Assembly (NCBI GenBank): GCA_037892765.1
Contig: JBBKBW010000083.1
Direction: 5' to 3' (one strand)
DNA length: 5,053 nucleotides
Origin: Clostridium_AQ sp900552125
GTDB taxonomy: Bacteria > Bacillota_I > Bacilli_A > Erysipelotrichales > Erysipelotrichaceae
The notes under the pieces are model-generated. The model was not told the origin of the DNA and made no database searches. It was given only the letters and a program-made list of their open reading frames with translations. The translations under genes and the position numbers were made by a program. The first letter of the stretch is position 1. Every line of letters starts with the position of its first letter. This document shows positions 4,998-5,053 of this stretch, one piece after another.

Positions 4998-5053
4998 TAA
5001 TCTTGCCTATTCTTTTAATAAAATATAATTCTTCATAAAAGAAATAATCAGAA

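Noticed and set aside
5003..5029. Plus-strand promoter TTGCCT ... TATAAT at the window end
   Set aside because: The spacing is only 15 bases, the region is very A/T-rich, and no plus-strand gene is visible before the window ends.

Overview
The window comes from a low-GC Gram-positive bacterium (Bacillota). It is A/T-rich, has strong AGGAGG-type ribosome binding sites, sigma-A-like promoters and hairpin terminators. The protein flavour (tandem FeoA, FeoB and a FeoB-associated Cys-rich peptide, a rubredoxin-like peptide) suits an anaerobic gut Erysipelotrichia or Clostridia member. The species assignment is inference. No mobile gene, CRISPR array, tRNA or rRNA is visible, and no gene-free stretch exceeds 300 bases.

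Layout: (a) 18-524, plus strand, a small protein made only of two peptidoglycan-binding-type repeats. It converges through a perfect hairpin on (b) 550-1155, minus strand, an unrecognised 201-residue protein with two membrane helices and its own promoter. (c) 1335-4173, minus strand, is a complete ferrous iron uptake operon: feoA, feoA, feoB, then a 56-residue Cys-rich membrane peptide that was found by hand. It ends in a hairpin at about 1293-1330. (d) 4174-4368 is a divergent regulatory region. (e) 4369-4716, plus strand, is a membrane-anchored heavy-metal-associated (HMA) protein. It converges through a long hairpin on (f) 4767-4940, minus strand, a short rubredoxin-like protein, also found by hand.

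The most informative signal is regulatory. Both divergent promoters (feo on minus, HMA on plus) have the same architecture: a TTGAC -35 box, a 17-base spacer holding AGTTAGCC, and a TG-extended -10 box. Copies of a palindrome of form GTTAG-N6-CTAAC lie across the feo promoter (4221-4236), just downstream of its predicted transcription start (4191-4206) and again between feoA and feoB (3695-3710). A degenerate copy lies across the HMA promoter. This suggests one repressor, plausibly a DtxR/MntR-type metalloregulator because GTTAGCC is part of the DtxR box, controlling iron import and the HMA protein together. The HMA protein also starts with a membrane-plus-Cys segment much like the FeoB-associated peptide, so both may be membrane-bound metal-handling accessories of the same system. 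The regulator itself is not in the window.
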